Shown: positions 1 through 7,960 of the stretch, in pieces
Numbering within the stretch: the first letter of the stretch is position 1
Layout of the letters: each line of letters starts with the position of its first letter
Source of the DNA: Bacteroidales bacterium UBA1374
GTDB taxonomy: Bacteria > Bacteroidota > Bacteroidia > Bacteroidales > UBA932
Assembly (NCBI GenBank): GCA_002305545.1
Contig: DBRG01000016.1
Location: forward strand, 124,001-188,000
Direction of reading: 5' to 3'
DNA: 64,000 nucleotides
Made by a program: the position numbers and the translations under genes
The notes under the pieces: model-generated
Told to the model about the DNA's origin: nothing
The model's database searches: none
The model's input: the letters and a program-made list of their open reading frames with translations, nothing else

Positions 1-464
1 CGGTAATTGCTGCTCCTGCCCAGGATCTCTTCATAATATACCCAGGAAGCCCGGCCGTTCAGGATGGTCTTGCTGCCATCGTGAGTGAACCTGGTAACTT
101 TGCCGGAATTCAATTCCCTGGCATAAAGATCATTATTGACAGTATAGGCTACATACCTGCCATCGGGCGACAGGGTGGGATTCATTGCATTTTCCTGAAG
201 ATAGTAACTTGAAGATCCTTTCACACCAACGGATGGGTTCTCCGTGCTAACCCTTTTTCCAGTCACGATATCTTCCAGAAAATAGGCGGTCTCCTGCTGG
301 CTGCCCGAACGGAGTAACAAAGTGCGTCTATCTTTCCAGGAAACGGGGGTATCCAGGGGCTTTACAAGTCCCCCGGGCGGCGTTTCCAGGGGGAAACGCT
401 CCTGGGCAAAAGACTGCAGAAACAAGGTCAGGATCAGAAAAAAGGAAATAGCAAAACGTTTCAT
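1..464 (-). CDS. S9 family dipeptidyl peptidase IV (N-terminal part, cut by window edge)
   Basis: The ATG at 464 opens a reading frame that runs off the left edge, so only about 154 N-terminal residues are visible. It begins with a typical signal peptide (MKRFAISFFLILTLFLQSFA, then QE), so the product is exported to the periplasm. The residues that follow look like the start of a DPP-IV N-terminal beta-propeller: NPTLSPDGRYVAYTVNNDLY, then a threonine-rich strand and the signature SWVYYEEILGR. The family removes X-Pro or X-Ala dipeptides from peptides; its catalytic alpha/beta-hydrolase domain would lie outside this window. It starts 10 bp after the RecD-like gene ends and looks like the last or next gene of the same minus-strand operon. 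Confidence 0.82.
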   Translation of the reverse strand, partial: MKRFAISFFLILTLFLQSFAQERFPLETPPGGLVKPLDTPVSWKDRRTLLLRSGSQQETAYFLEDIVTGKRVSTENPSVGVKGSSSYYLQENAMNPTLSPDGRYVAYTVNNDLYARELNSGKVTRFTHDGSKTILNGRASWVYYEEILGRSSNY

Positions 465-474
465 AGGTAACAGG

Positions 475-1878
475 TTATAGGTTAATCAAATACAATTGTT
501 CCCTGGCACGGGTAAAGGCTGTATAATACCAGCGCAACATATCTTTATCGCATTCTTCACCAAAAAAGGCTTTATCCACAAACACCGCTTTCCACTGCCC
601 TCCCTGTGCCTTGTGGCATGTCACGGCATTGGCGTACTTTACCTGCAATGCATTCAGGTACAGGTCTTCCCTTACGGCGTTATAGCGTTTGCGTTTTCCT
701 TTAACGTGGGCATAATCGGCCGATACTCCCTGGTACAGTTGTTCCTGTTGCTCACGAGACAAAGCAGGAGATTCACTTTCAAGGGTATCGAGCAACAGGC
801 GTACACTGATTTCTGCATCCTTATAATCCGGGAAACGCAATACGGCTTCTGCAAAACGGAACCCGTACCGTTCCTGGAATTTATGAATCCTCAGGATTTC
901 AGCAATGTCACCGTTGGCTATGAAATCCATTTCCGGGACGTCCTCAAGGAACTGGTAACAGTTCTTTACCACCATCACCCTGTCTCCCTTGGTAATACCC
1001 TCTTCCCTGTAAAGGATACTGCTCCGTATTCCTTTGTTGTACCTGTTGGCCCTCTTGTTGGAACGGCACAGGACCACGACTTCCTCCAGGCCATAACGCG
1101 ATATGGCGTCATTCAGCAGTTCGGTCAGATCTGCCGGGCCTATACGCCGTACATCCTTAAAGCCCTGGGTTTTCCATTCCGGAAGACAGTAATTTCCTTC
1201 CGTGATGTTATTTCTCAGCAATGTTGCATTATACAGGATTCCCGAATCAAAAGACTGCCTTAGCACTTCTTTCATCTCCATATAGATCACCCTCCCGTAT
1301 TGTTCCATATAGCCGGGATCAAGAGCCGGTGACAGATCCAGACCAATCGGCGGGAGCTGTGCCGAGTCACCCAATATGAGCAACTGATTCCCTTTCCCGT
1401 TAAACACATAGGAAACAAGGTCTTCCAGAAGGTTTCCGCTGCCAAAAAGCATGCCCCCCGGGGTGTTTGAAAGCAGGGAAGCCTCGTCAACAATGAAGAG
1501 CGTATTCTTGTCACGGTTGGGATGCAATTCAAAGACGCCGAATCCGCCTTCCTCGGATGATGCAGGTGGTTTCTGCCGGTAGATTGCCTTATGGATGGTA
1601 TGAGCCGGAGCACCTGCATACCCCATGAGCACTTTGGCAGAACGTCCCGTAGGTGCCAGAAGAACAGCCTCTTTTTTCAGTTCGGCAAGGGCTCCCACCA
1701 GTGCAGCCATGGCCGTGGTCTTGCCTGTTCCTGCATAACCGTTCAGTATGAAGATTGGGGATGTTCCTGTAAGGAAGGAAGCCAGGGCCTTGAAAAAAAC
1801 ATCCTGATCAGAGGACGGGGTAAAGGGCAGGTTACTACGGAGCTTATCAAGAATATACTGGTCAATTGCCATAATCAT
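475..1878 (-). CDS. RecD-like DNA helicase, AAA/UvrD-C family
   Basis: A 467-residue superfamily 1 helicase-type ATPase. Walker A is GYAGTGKTT at residues 47-55. Walker B is FIVDEASLL, followed by motif III GDSAQLPP. The C-terminal UvrD_C_2-like region has VTCHKAQGGQW and YTAFTRAREQLYL (motifs V and VI). This is the compact Bacteroidota relative of RecD; no RecB or RecC gene is nearby, so an exonuclease V complex is not implied. A role in DNA repair or recombination is inferred from the family. Two in-frame ATGs (1878 and 1872) are possible starts. It lies 4 bp after trkH and 10 bp before the DPP-IV gene, inside the minus-strand operon. Confidence 0.85.
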   Translation of the reverse strand: MIMAIDQYILDKLRSNLPFTPSSDQDVFFKALASFLTGTSPIFILNGYAGTGKTTAMAALVGALAELKKEAVLLAPTGRSAKVLMGYAGAPAHTIHKAIYRQKPPASSEEGGFGVFELHPNRDKNTLFIVDEASLLSNTPGGMLFGSGNLLEDLVSYVFNGKGNQLLILGDSAQLPPIGLDLSPALDPGYMEQYGRVIYMEMKEVLRQSFDSGILYNATLLRNNITEGNYCLPEWKTQGFKDVRRIGPADLTELLNDAISRYGLEEVVVLCRSNKRANRYNKGIRSSILYREEGITKGDRVMVVKNCYQFLEDVPEMDFIANGDIAEILRIHKFQERYGFRFAEAVLRFPDYKDAEISVRLLLDTLESESPALSREQQEQLYQGVSADYAHVKGKRKRYNAVREDLYLNALQVKYANAVTCHKAQGGQWKAVFVDKAFFGEECDKDMLRWYYTAFTRAREQLYLINL

Positions 1879-1882
1879 TTTT

Positions 1883-3322
1883 TTACCGACGTGAACTGAA
1901 TAAGATCAAAAATCCAAACAATTCAATACGCCCCATAATCATGATCACCGACAAGACAAATTTTGCAAAACCATTAAAGGAACTGTAATTGCTCAAAGAA
2001 CCCACACTGCCAAAACCCGGTCCGACATTTCCGATATGGGCGGCAGACGAAGTAACAGCCTCTGTTATCCCAACCCCGGACAAAGTCAGCAACAGTGCTG
2101 CCACCAGAAAACACAACATATACAGCACAATAAACAGATTTGTGCCTGAAACCACCTCGGGATCAAGGGCATGCCCCCCTACCCTGACCGGAACAACGGA
2201 CCTGGGGTGAAGCCTTTTGGTGATTTGTGCCCGTATGGAATATAAAGCGATCATTATGCGGTCCGATTTGATCCCTCCGGTAGTAGATCCGGAACAACCG
2301 CCCTGAAAAGTTATAAAAACCAGCAGTAGTATGGAAAATGCGGGCCATACAGAAGAGTCGGCTGTGGCAAAACCGGTAGTTGATATCATGCACAACGTCT
2401 GGAAAAAAGAATATCTCATAGATTCACTCAGCGATTGGTATGTCCCGGTTTTCCATAAATCCAGAGAGATAAGCAATCCAACAACCAGGCAGGTGAGGAT
2501 ATAAAACCTGGTAACCGGCGACTTGAATAAAGCACCTGACCGTTTGGCTATCAGCATGAAGATCATTCCAAAATGCAGTGCCGACAACCCCATAAAAACC
2601 ATAATTATTATTTCAATGGCGATACTGTCGTATGAGGCAATGCTGGAATTGCGTGTGCTGAACCCCCCGGTAGCTATGGTAGAGAATGAATGGCAAACAG
2701 CATCAAACAAGTTCATTCCTGCCAGGCACAGGCAGATAGTTTCCAGTAAAGTCAGTCCAAAATAAATAAAAGCGATTACCCGGACTGTCTCTTTAGTCCT
2801 GAAATGATAAGATTCCTGGGACAGGCTACTGATCTCGATCCGGGATAATTTCAGCCGGATGGAGCTGACCTCGGGAAGGATCAGCAACATGAAAAGAACG
2901 ACTCCCATACCCCCGATCCAATGGGTAGAGGCACGCCAGAAAAGCAGGGAATGCGGTATGGCTTCTATGTTTGTAAGTATAGTTCCCCCGGTCGTGGTGT
3001 AGCCGCTCACGCTTTCATACCAGGCATTGATGAGTATGAATTCCCCGCCCCAGAGCAGGTAAGGCAACATACCAAAGAGACAGGACAGGGTCCAGGACAA
3101 TATCACAATCATGTAGCCTTCCCTTGTTGTTACCTCGCTGGACTCCCTGACAAATATGTATGGGAAAGAACCTATAGTGGCTGTAATGATAGCAGACAGC
3201 AACAAGGGAGAAAAACCGGTATCAAAGCCGTAAATAGCAGATATAATAACGGCAACGAACATGAACAGGGCATTTACCAGCAGAACCAGGCCCATGTATC
3301 TTGCTATCACCTGGATTCTCAT
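1883..3322 (-). CDS. trkH: TrkH family potassium uptake protein
   Basis: A 479-residue integral membrane K+ translocation subunit of the TrkH/KtrB family. The four selectivity-filter loops are visible: GYTTTGGTI, FSTIATGGFST, ISTTGFATAD and HIGNVGPGFGS. The protein is hydrophobic throughout, with about eight or more membrane segments. No TrkA or KtrA regulatory subunit gene lies beside it. Instead, the start codon overlaps by 4 bp (ATGA) the stop of a HAMP-domain membrane protein, which suggests translational coupling. The stop is 4 bp before the RecD-like gene. Confidence 0.93.
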   Translation of the reverse strand: MRIQVIARYMGLVLLVNALFMFVAVIISAIYGFDTGFSPLLLSAIITATIGSFPYIFVRESSEVTTREGYMIVILSWTLSCLFGMLPYLLWGGEFILINAWYESVSGYTTTGGTILTNIEAIPHSLLFWRASTHWIGGMGVVLFMLLILPEVSSIRLKLSRIEISSLSQESYHFRTKETVRVIAFIYFGLTLLETICLCLAGMNLFDAVCHSFSTIATGGFSTRNSSIASYDSIAIEIIIMVFMGLSALHFGMIFMLIAKRSGALFKSPVTRFYILTCLVVGLLISLDLWKTGTYQSLSESMRYSFFQTLCMISTTGFATADSSVWPAFSILLLVFITFQGGCSGSTTGGIKSDRIMIALYSIRAQITKRLHPRSVVPVRVGGHALDPEVVSGTNLFIVLYMLCFLVAALLLTLSGVGITEAVTSSAAHIGNVGPGFGSVGSLSNYSSFNGFAKFVLSVIMIMGRIELFGFLILFSSRR

Positions 3323-4083
3323 AATTTATTGTGTTCGTCGCAGAGTTGTGTAATAGACTCGTTTAGTTCTGACAGTTCGTCACCGGCAGGCAGCCTGACC
3401 TGGTACTTCTTTTTAAAGAGTAATGTATTCCTCACTCCTGTTCGTATCTCTTTTATAGGCTGAATAACATAGATCCTGATAAAATAGGAAAGCAGGAAAA
3501 GCAGCAATATGCTGCTGGCCACTGCAATAACACCGGGCATTATGCTCCTGTAAAATCCATCCTGGATCTGCTGCGTATTGTGATCAAGCAGGTCCTGTTC
3601 CAGGGATATTAGTTCCAGAATGTAATTCCTTAACCTGGTATAGGTAGGATACAGGCGAGCGGTATACCACTCCCTCCTGGGCAGGTAACCGTTATCCTCC
3701 CACAGGACGGGCGCTTCATTCAGGATCTGCATATAAGCAGCATAGGCAAACATGATGGAATCTGTAAGGGCCTGTTCCTCATTTGTGGTAAATGTAGACC
3801 CGGAGGCACGAAAATAACCTTCAAACCGGTCATCTTCGTACAAGGATCCCACCTGAAGCAAGGAATCCTGGCTAATCCCTATCTGGTTGAGTAACTCAAA
3901 GATATTCTGGTCCGTAACTTCTAGTAACTGTATGGATGCGTTTATGTTATCAACATTGACAGAAAGCACATCGCCCAGTGAACGCCGGGTCCTCCCCATT
4001 TCAAAAATGCTGACAAGGCTTGACAGGAACAGGACAAAGCCCACAACAAGAAAACCCATATTGATTTTATTGCTGATCACCAT
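3319..4083 (-). CDS. HAMP-domain membrane sensor without an output domain
   Basis: A 254-residue protein I do not recognise as a named family. A transmembrane helix near residues 9-28 is followed by about 155 residues that look helical and extracytoplasmic (four-helix-bundle-like, rich in Gln, Glu and Leu). A second helix near 183-205 is very hydrophobic (VIAVASSILLLFLLSYFIRI). A HAMP linker follows (IQPIKEIRTGVRN, then GDELSELNESITQL), and the protein then ends. There is no kinase, methyl-accepting or cyclase domain. The ATGA overlap with trkH and 7-bp overlap with the SDR gene argue that it is an intact operon member, not a broken histidine kinase. Its role is unknown; controlling TrkH is an inference from position. 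Confidence 0.75.
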   Translation of the reverse strand: MVISNKINMGFLVVGFVLFLSSLVSIFEMGRTRRSLGDVLSVNVDNINASIQLLEVTDQNIFELLNQIGISQDSLLQVGSLYEDDRFEGYFRASGSTFTTNEEQALTDSIMFAYAAYMQILNEAPVLWEDNGYLPRREWYTARLYPTYTRLRNYILELISLEQDLLDHNTQQIQDGFYRSIMPGVIAVASSILLLFLLSYFIRIYVIQPIKEIRTGVRNTLLFKKKYQVRLPAGDELSELNESITQLCDEHNKL

Positions 4084-4919
4084 AATTGTACAAAGTTATT
4101 AAAAAAACTCCAAAGGTCAGCACCTCCGGGATTATCCAATACCCTGGAAGACAACCTGGCCGCCCTGCAATCCTTAAACAGGGTTGCCGTTATTCCTTCT
4201 ACAGACGGATCAAGGGACAGGAAGACGGATGTCGCGGCTCCCCTGGGAGCCTGACGAATTACCGGCCTGAAAAGCACATCGGTAAGGGGATCAATCCATT
4301 TGTGGAGCCTGATGATGGGGGTATTGACAATACCCGGATCGGCCATGTTCAATGTAATGCCGTCTTCTTTCCATAATTGTGCCAGGCGCAGGGAAAGTAA
4401 CGTAAGCGCCAGTTTGGAACAAGCATATTGTGTAAACCGGTTGAATTTTTCTGGCGGATATGGAAAGTAAGGAGGGATCCGTCCAAGGCGCAACATCACA
4501 GAAACGGTGTTCACTACGCGGCTCCCCCTGCCCAGGATAGGCTTTAGCAGCCATGTGAACAACATAGGCCCCAGACAGTTGACCATATTGTGCATCTCGT
4601 ATCCCTGGCTGTTCACTTCGGGTTTCCAACCCAGAATCCCGGCATTGTTAACCAGCACATCCAGACGGGATTCCTTTTCCAGCAGACGGTATGCTGCATC
4701 CCGCACGGAAGTCTCATTGGAAAGGTCCATATCCAGGTAATCAACCCGGTCGCTCCCAAATTCCTGGCTGAGCGTGTTGTAAAAATCGAGACCCCTTTTG
4801 CCCGGGCGGCAGGATACAATCACCCGGAATCCGGCCCGGAGCAGGGCCACTGACACTTCCCTTCCCATGCCGCCATTGGCTCCGGTAACCAGGGCGACGG
4901 AAAGTTTATTTGAATTCAT
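4077..4919 (-). CDS. SDR family NAD(P)-dependent dehydrogenase
   Basis: A short-chain dehydrogenase/reductase of about 280 residues. The nucleotide-binding motif is TGANGGMG near the N-terminus, NNAG is present, and the catalytic Tyr-Lys pair is in QYACSK. I chose ATG 4919 (MNSNKLSVALVTGANGG) because the upstream ATG at 4949 adds a non-conserved stretch inside the preceding gene. It overlaps the old-yellow-enzyme gene by 14 bp and the HAMP gene by 7 bp. The family oxidises or reduces secondary alcohols. Given neighbours resembling steroid 5-alpha-reductase and an ene-reductase, a hydroxysteroid dehydrogenase role is plausible, but substrate cannot be read from sequence. Confidence 0.85.
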   Translation of the reverse strand: MNSNKLSVALVTGANGGMGREVSVALLRAGFRVIVSCRPGKRGLDFYNTLSQEFGSDRVDYLDMDLSNETSVRDAAYRLLEKESRLDVLVNNAGILGWKPEVNSQGYEMHNMVNCLGPMLFTWLLKPILGRGSRVVNTVSVMLRLGRIPPYFPYPPEKFNRFTQYACSKLALTLLSLRLAQLWKEDGITLNMADPGIVNTPIIRLHKWIDPLTDVLFRPVIRQAPRGAATSVFLSLDPSVEGITATLFKDCRAARLSSRVLDNPGGADLWSFFNNFVQLW

Positions 4920-6135
4920 CGAGCAAACGTTTGGGAATCCCCTGCACATGCTGGTGGCATACCATATCCCTGCTGTACATCCTGCCTATGCAATAATTCG
5001 CATGCTTGCAACCACTTCTGAAATCTCCCTGAACATACTGTTCTCCTGCTGTTTTCATTTTGTTTACAAAAGCCGGATCGTTAATCAGGGGACGTGCCAT
5101 ACCAACAAATTCAAAACCATCCTGCAGCGCCTGCTCAATGATGGAACGTGAAAAGAGTCCCCCGAGGCAAACCAGGGGTATTTTTATTGCTTTCCTGAAT
5201 TCACGGGCATCTTCCAGGAAATAACCTTCCTTGAACGGTACCGGAGGTATCATCAGCCGGCCGATCATCCCGACGCCAATTTTTACGTAATTCCAAGGCA
5301 TATAATAGGTCAGGGTCCTGATGGGCATGGCACCGCGCATCACATACATGGGGGCCCGGCTTACATAGCCGCCACTCAGGACCAGGGCGTGAACACCCAA
5401 TCTTTCCAGAAGTCTTGCTACCTCAAGAGACTCGTCAAGTTCCATCCCCCCCCTGAATCCATCCCTCATGTTCATCTTTACCAGTACAGCCAAATTGTTG
5501 CGGGTTGCCACCTCCATCACTTCCTCAACGGCCTGGGAAGTAAACCTGAGCCGGTTCTCAAAACTGCCTCCGTACTCATCCTTTCTCCTGTTGAGCCATT
5601 CTGACATGAACTGGCTGAGCAGGTAGCCGTGTCCGGCATGGATCTCTACGGCATCAAAGCCTGATTCCTTCGCCAGCTCTGCGGCTTTTCCGAAATCCTT
5701 CACCATTTGTAGTATTTCGGATTTTTTCATAGCTCTGACAAATGTGGGAGAATACATGTTAAAACCGCTGCTGGCCGATACCGGCATGCATCCGCAGATA
5801 CTCCGGTGGCTCATGTTTCCGCAATGTCCCATTTGTATTGACGCCGCTGCCCCTTCCTTGTGTATACCGTTGGTTAACTTTTGCAGGCCCGGTACGATTT
5901 CCTGCCTCATCCACAGCTGGGTGGGAAAAGACAACCCGCTCCTGGACACTGCTGCATAAGCGACCGTTGTCATGCCCACACCCCCGGCGGCTACAGAAGT
6001 ATGGTAACTGTACAATGCCTCAGACGGGCCATTGTCTACGCACATTCCTTCAAAAGCTGCAGCACGTATGGTACGGTTGCGCAAGGTAACGGGACCTATG
6101 GAACCGGAAGTAAATAAAAGGGAATTTTCAATCAT
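4906..6135 (-). CDS. NADH:flavin oxidoreductase / old yellow enzyme family
   Basis: A 409-residue FMN-dependent TIM-barrel ene-reductase. Diagnostic stretches are LRNRTIRAAAFEG near the N-terminus, EIHAGHGYLLSQFMSEWLN, and RKDEYGGSFENRLRF. The C-terminus holds a cysteine cluster, GCKHANYCIGRMYSRDMVC, recalling the [4Fe-4S] site of 2,4-dienoyl-CoA reductase-like enzymes but with C-x5-C-x10-C spacing and fewer cysteines. It lacks the FAD/NAD(P)-binding half found in the larger BaiCD/BaiH-type enzymes. It begins 6 bp after the 5-alpha-reductase gene and overlaps the SDR gene, so the three are probably co-translated. Reduction of a C=C bond next to a ketone, possibly of a steroid or bile acid, is inferred. 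Confidence 0.85.
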   Translation of the reverse strand: MIENSLLFTSGSIGPVTLRNRTIRAAAFEGMCVDNGPSEALYSYHTSVAAGGVGMTTVAYAAVSRSGLSFPTQLWMRQEIVPGLQKLTNGIHKEGAAASIQMGHCGNMSHRSICGCMPVSASSGFNMYSPTFVRAMKKSEILQMVKDFGKAAELAKESGFDAVEIHAGHGYLLSQFMSEWLNRRKDEYGGSFENRLRFTSQAVEEVMEVATRNNLAVLVKMNMRDGFRGGMELDESLEVARLLERLGVHALVLSGGYVSRAPMYVMRGAMPIRTLTYYMPWNYVKIGVGMIGRLMIPPVPFKEGYFLEDAREFRKAIKIPLVCLGGLFSRSIIEQALQDGFEFVGMARPLINDPAFVNKMKTAGEQYVQGDFRSGCKHANYCIGRMYSRDMVCHQHVQGIPKRLLDEFK

Positions 6136-6141
6136 ATTGAA

Positions 6142-6915
6142 CTAATAAATAAAGGGAAATATGCGTTTCCTGGATTCGCGGGCCATTTCGCCGGAAAATT
6201 CGTCCTGGTATTTCTTGTAGATGGCGTGAGCCCTTGGAACAAGATTAGCAAAAGTCCAGAGGAAGAATACGAATCCGCTGAAAGACCAGGTGAGTATGGC
6301 AAAACCCAGCCACTCAACAACTTCTCCCAGGTAATTGGCACATGTGACATACCGGAACAGACCCTTTTCAGGCAGGTAATGATTGGTATCACCCTCTTTT
6401 CTTAAATTCCGGATAATCCCGTCAGATTGTATATTGACGATAAGTCCTGCCAGAAATAATGCGGTCCCAAGCAAGAACCTGGGGTCCCTGAGCCATGACT
6501 GGGTGTACATGGTGCCGGGCGACAGGAAGAATATCCATTGTCCCTGCATGAAAGCGTTGGCAAGGTTAAAAACTATTCCCATGAACATGATCAGTAATGG
6601 CATCCGGCTTTTTCCCTTGATAAGCCATGGAAAAATGAATGACCGTTGCAGGTAGTGGATCTGAAATAACAGGAAAAAGATGAAGGGCACCAAATCCCAT
6701 TTGCGGGGCGACATTATCCAAAACCAGCACATGGCAATAAATACGGGAGCTTCCATGATCATCCAGGCCCATTTGTTGGACAAGGTGATGCCCCAGCTCT
6801 TGTCAATAAGAATGCCATACCCTGCTTTTACCTGGTAAAGGGCAAAAAAAACAATAACCGCAAGGGCTGCCATCACATACAGTATGATCCTGAAAGTATC
6901 TGTGGAAATATTCAT
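6142..6915 (-). CDS. 3-oxo-5-alpha-steroid 4-dehydrogenase (steroid 5-alpha-reductase) family protein
   Basis: A 257-residue polytopic membrane protein of the SRD5A/Steroid_dh family. The C-terminal signature is clear: NYLGEVVEWLGFAILTWS, then NLVPRAHAIYKKYQDEF. These are the conserved NADPH- and substrate-pocket residues of steroid 5-alpha-reductases. The N-terminal half has about five or six hydrophobic helices. ATG 6915 is preferred over an upstream TTG at 6924 because a -7 box (6922-6929) overlaps the TTG. The family saturates the delta-4 bond of 3-oxo steroids using NADPH, although relatives reduce other lipids. It is the first gene of the minus-strand operon that continues with OYE, SDR, HAMP, TrkH, RecD-like and DPP-IV genes. 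Confidence 0.87.
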   Translation of the reverse strand: MNISTDTFRIILYVMAALAVIVFFALYQVKAGYGILIDKSWGITLSNKWAWMIMEAPVFIAMCWFWIMSPRKWDLVPFIFFLLFQIHYLQRSFIFPWLIKGKSRMPLLIMFMGIVFNLANAFMQGQWIFFLSPGTMYTQSWLRDPRFLLGTALFLAGLIVNIQSDGIIRNLRKEGDTNHYLPEKGLFRYVTCANYLGEVVEWLGFAILTWSFSGFVFFLWTFANLVPRAHAIYKKYQDEFSGEMARESRKRIFPFIY

Positions 6916-6921
6916 AACGGG

Positions 6922-6929
6922 CAAATGTA
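6922..6929 (-). promoter_or_regulatory. Promoter -7 box (TACATTTG) for the steroid-reductase operon
   Basis: It matches the Bacteroidota consensus TAnnTTTG exactly and lies only 6 bp before the ATG at 6915. With a usual start point about 5 bp after the box, the mRNA would have almost no leader. It sits back to back with the box at 6941-6948 on the other strand. No clear -33 TTTG was found. Confidence 0.6.
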
Positions 6930-6940
6930 ATAAAATTTAT

Positions 6941-6948
6941 TATTTTTG
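6941..6948 (+). promoter_or_regulatory. Promoter -7 box (TATTTTTG) for the thioredoxin-like lipoprotein gene
   Basis: Exact TAnnTTTG match, 4 bp before ATG 6953, which predicts a leaderless transcript. The box also supports choosing ATG 6953 over longer upstream reading-frame extensions, because any extension would run through the promoter. Confidence 0.6.
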
Positions 6949-6952
6949 TTTT

Positions 6953-7933
6953 ATGAACCATCTCTTCCGTTGCCTGGTCATGATCATGATTGCAGTGACC
7001 ACCGGGTCCTGTATCAGGGGACACAGGGAAAAAGAACGCAAGCCGTTAATCTTTACTGAGCCGGCCATTCCGGTACTGTTAACATCTGATTCTGACGTCC
7101 TGAAATTCAGGGCCCTTCATTATTGGGACCTATTTCCCTTTGAAGATTCACTCTGTATCCAACAGAAAGATTTTGCAGCACAGGCCTTCACCGGTTTTGT
7201 TGATTTGTTGCAGCAAAACCCTCTTCAGGTTGGAGAGACAGCACTAAAAAACATGATGAACAGGGCCGGCACTGCAGCAGATGACCCGCTTGTCCGGAAG
7301 AAGGTTTTGCATCAATTTTTCACCTTGTCCGAGTACTTCTTCTACCATCCAAATTCACCATACAGGAACGACGACTTCTTCCGGGTTGTCCTGGAATACA
7401 TGGTTTCCAGTCCCCTTCCCGACACCATGGATAAGCAACGGCCAGTCTACCTTTTGAAAATGATCAGAAAGAACCGTGTCGGAGAGCTGGCCGCCGACAT
7501 ACGTTTTGTACGCGCTGTAAGAAATTTTCCTTATACTGACAATCCTGCGCAGCAGGAGACTCTCTATGGACTCAAGTCAGATTATGTGCTGCTCTTCTTC
7601 ATAAACCTGGGATGTACTGCCTGTCGCAAGGCAGCCGATGAGATCCTCGCCTCGGCGTTACTTACAGAAATGGTAAAGAAGAAAAACCTGGCCATTCTGA
7701 CCGTATACCCCGACAAAGACCTGGAAGGGTGGCAAAAATACCTGCCCACCCTGCCCCCGGACTGGATCCACGCTTACGATCCGGAAGGAGAAATTCGCAA
7801 CGGAAGCACCTATGATCTGAAAGCCATACCATCTCTTTATCTGCTGGATAGTTCAAAAAGGGTTCTTGTCAAGGATGCCTTGTCTGTGTCGCAAATAGAG
7901 GATACCATCAGGCAAGAGGCACATTTTTTGTAG
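6953..7933 (+). CDS. Thioredoxin-like lipoprotein (DUF5106-type)
   Basis: A 326-residue predicted lipoprotein. The first 20 residues form a lipoprotein signal ending in a lipobox (VTTGSC), so it should be anchored in a membrane facing the periplasm. Residues about 40-220 resemble the helical DUF5106 domain often fused to thioredoxin folds in this phylum. The C-terminal part has the thioredoxin-like pattern INLGCTACRKAADEIL with a CTAC redox pair, then WQKYLPTLPPDWIHAYDP and a cis-Pro-like AIPSLYLLDS. A thiol-disulfide role is inferred. Its stop codon (7931-7933) is the first part of the -7 box for the next gene. Confidence 0.75.
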   Translation: MNHLFRCLVMIMIAVTTGSCIRGHREKERKPLIFTEPAIPVLLTSDSDVLKFRALHYWDLFPFEDSLCIQQKDFAAQAFTGFVDLLQQNPLQVGETALKNMMNRAGTAADDPLVRKKVLHQFFTLSEYFFYHPNSPYRNDDFFRVVLEYMVSSPLPDTMDKQRPVYLLKMIRKNRVGELAADIRFVRAVRNFPYTDNPAQQETLYGLKSDYVLLFFINLGCTACRKAADEILASALLTEMVKKKNLAILTVYPDKDLEGWQKYLPTLPPDWIHAYDPEGEIRNGSTYDLKAIPSLYLLDSSKRVLVKDALSVSQIEDTIRQEAHFL

Positions 7934-7938
7934 CTTTG
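7931..7938 (+). promoter_or_regulatory. Promoter -7 box (TAGCTTTG) for the putative porin gene
   Basis: Exact TAnnTTTG match 22 bp before ATG 7961. Its TAG is also the stop codon of the preceding gene, so the box could not change without altering that stop. Confidence 0.55.
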
Positions 7939-7960
7939 CGCCTCGTCACAATGATAGTAG

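Noticed and set aside
3319..4083. HAMP protein as a truncated histidine kinase
   Set aside because: Overlaps with genes on both sides and an in-frame natural end show an intact operon member; no kinase remnants are found downstream.
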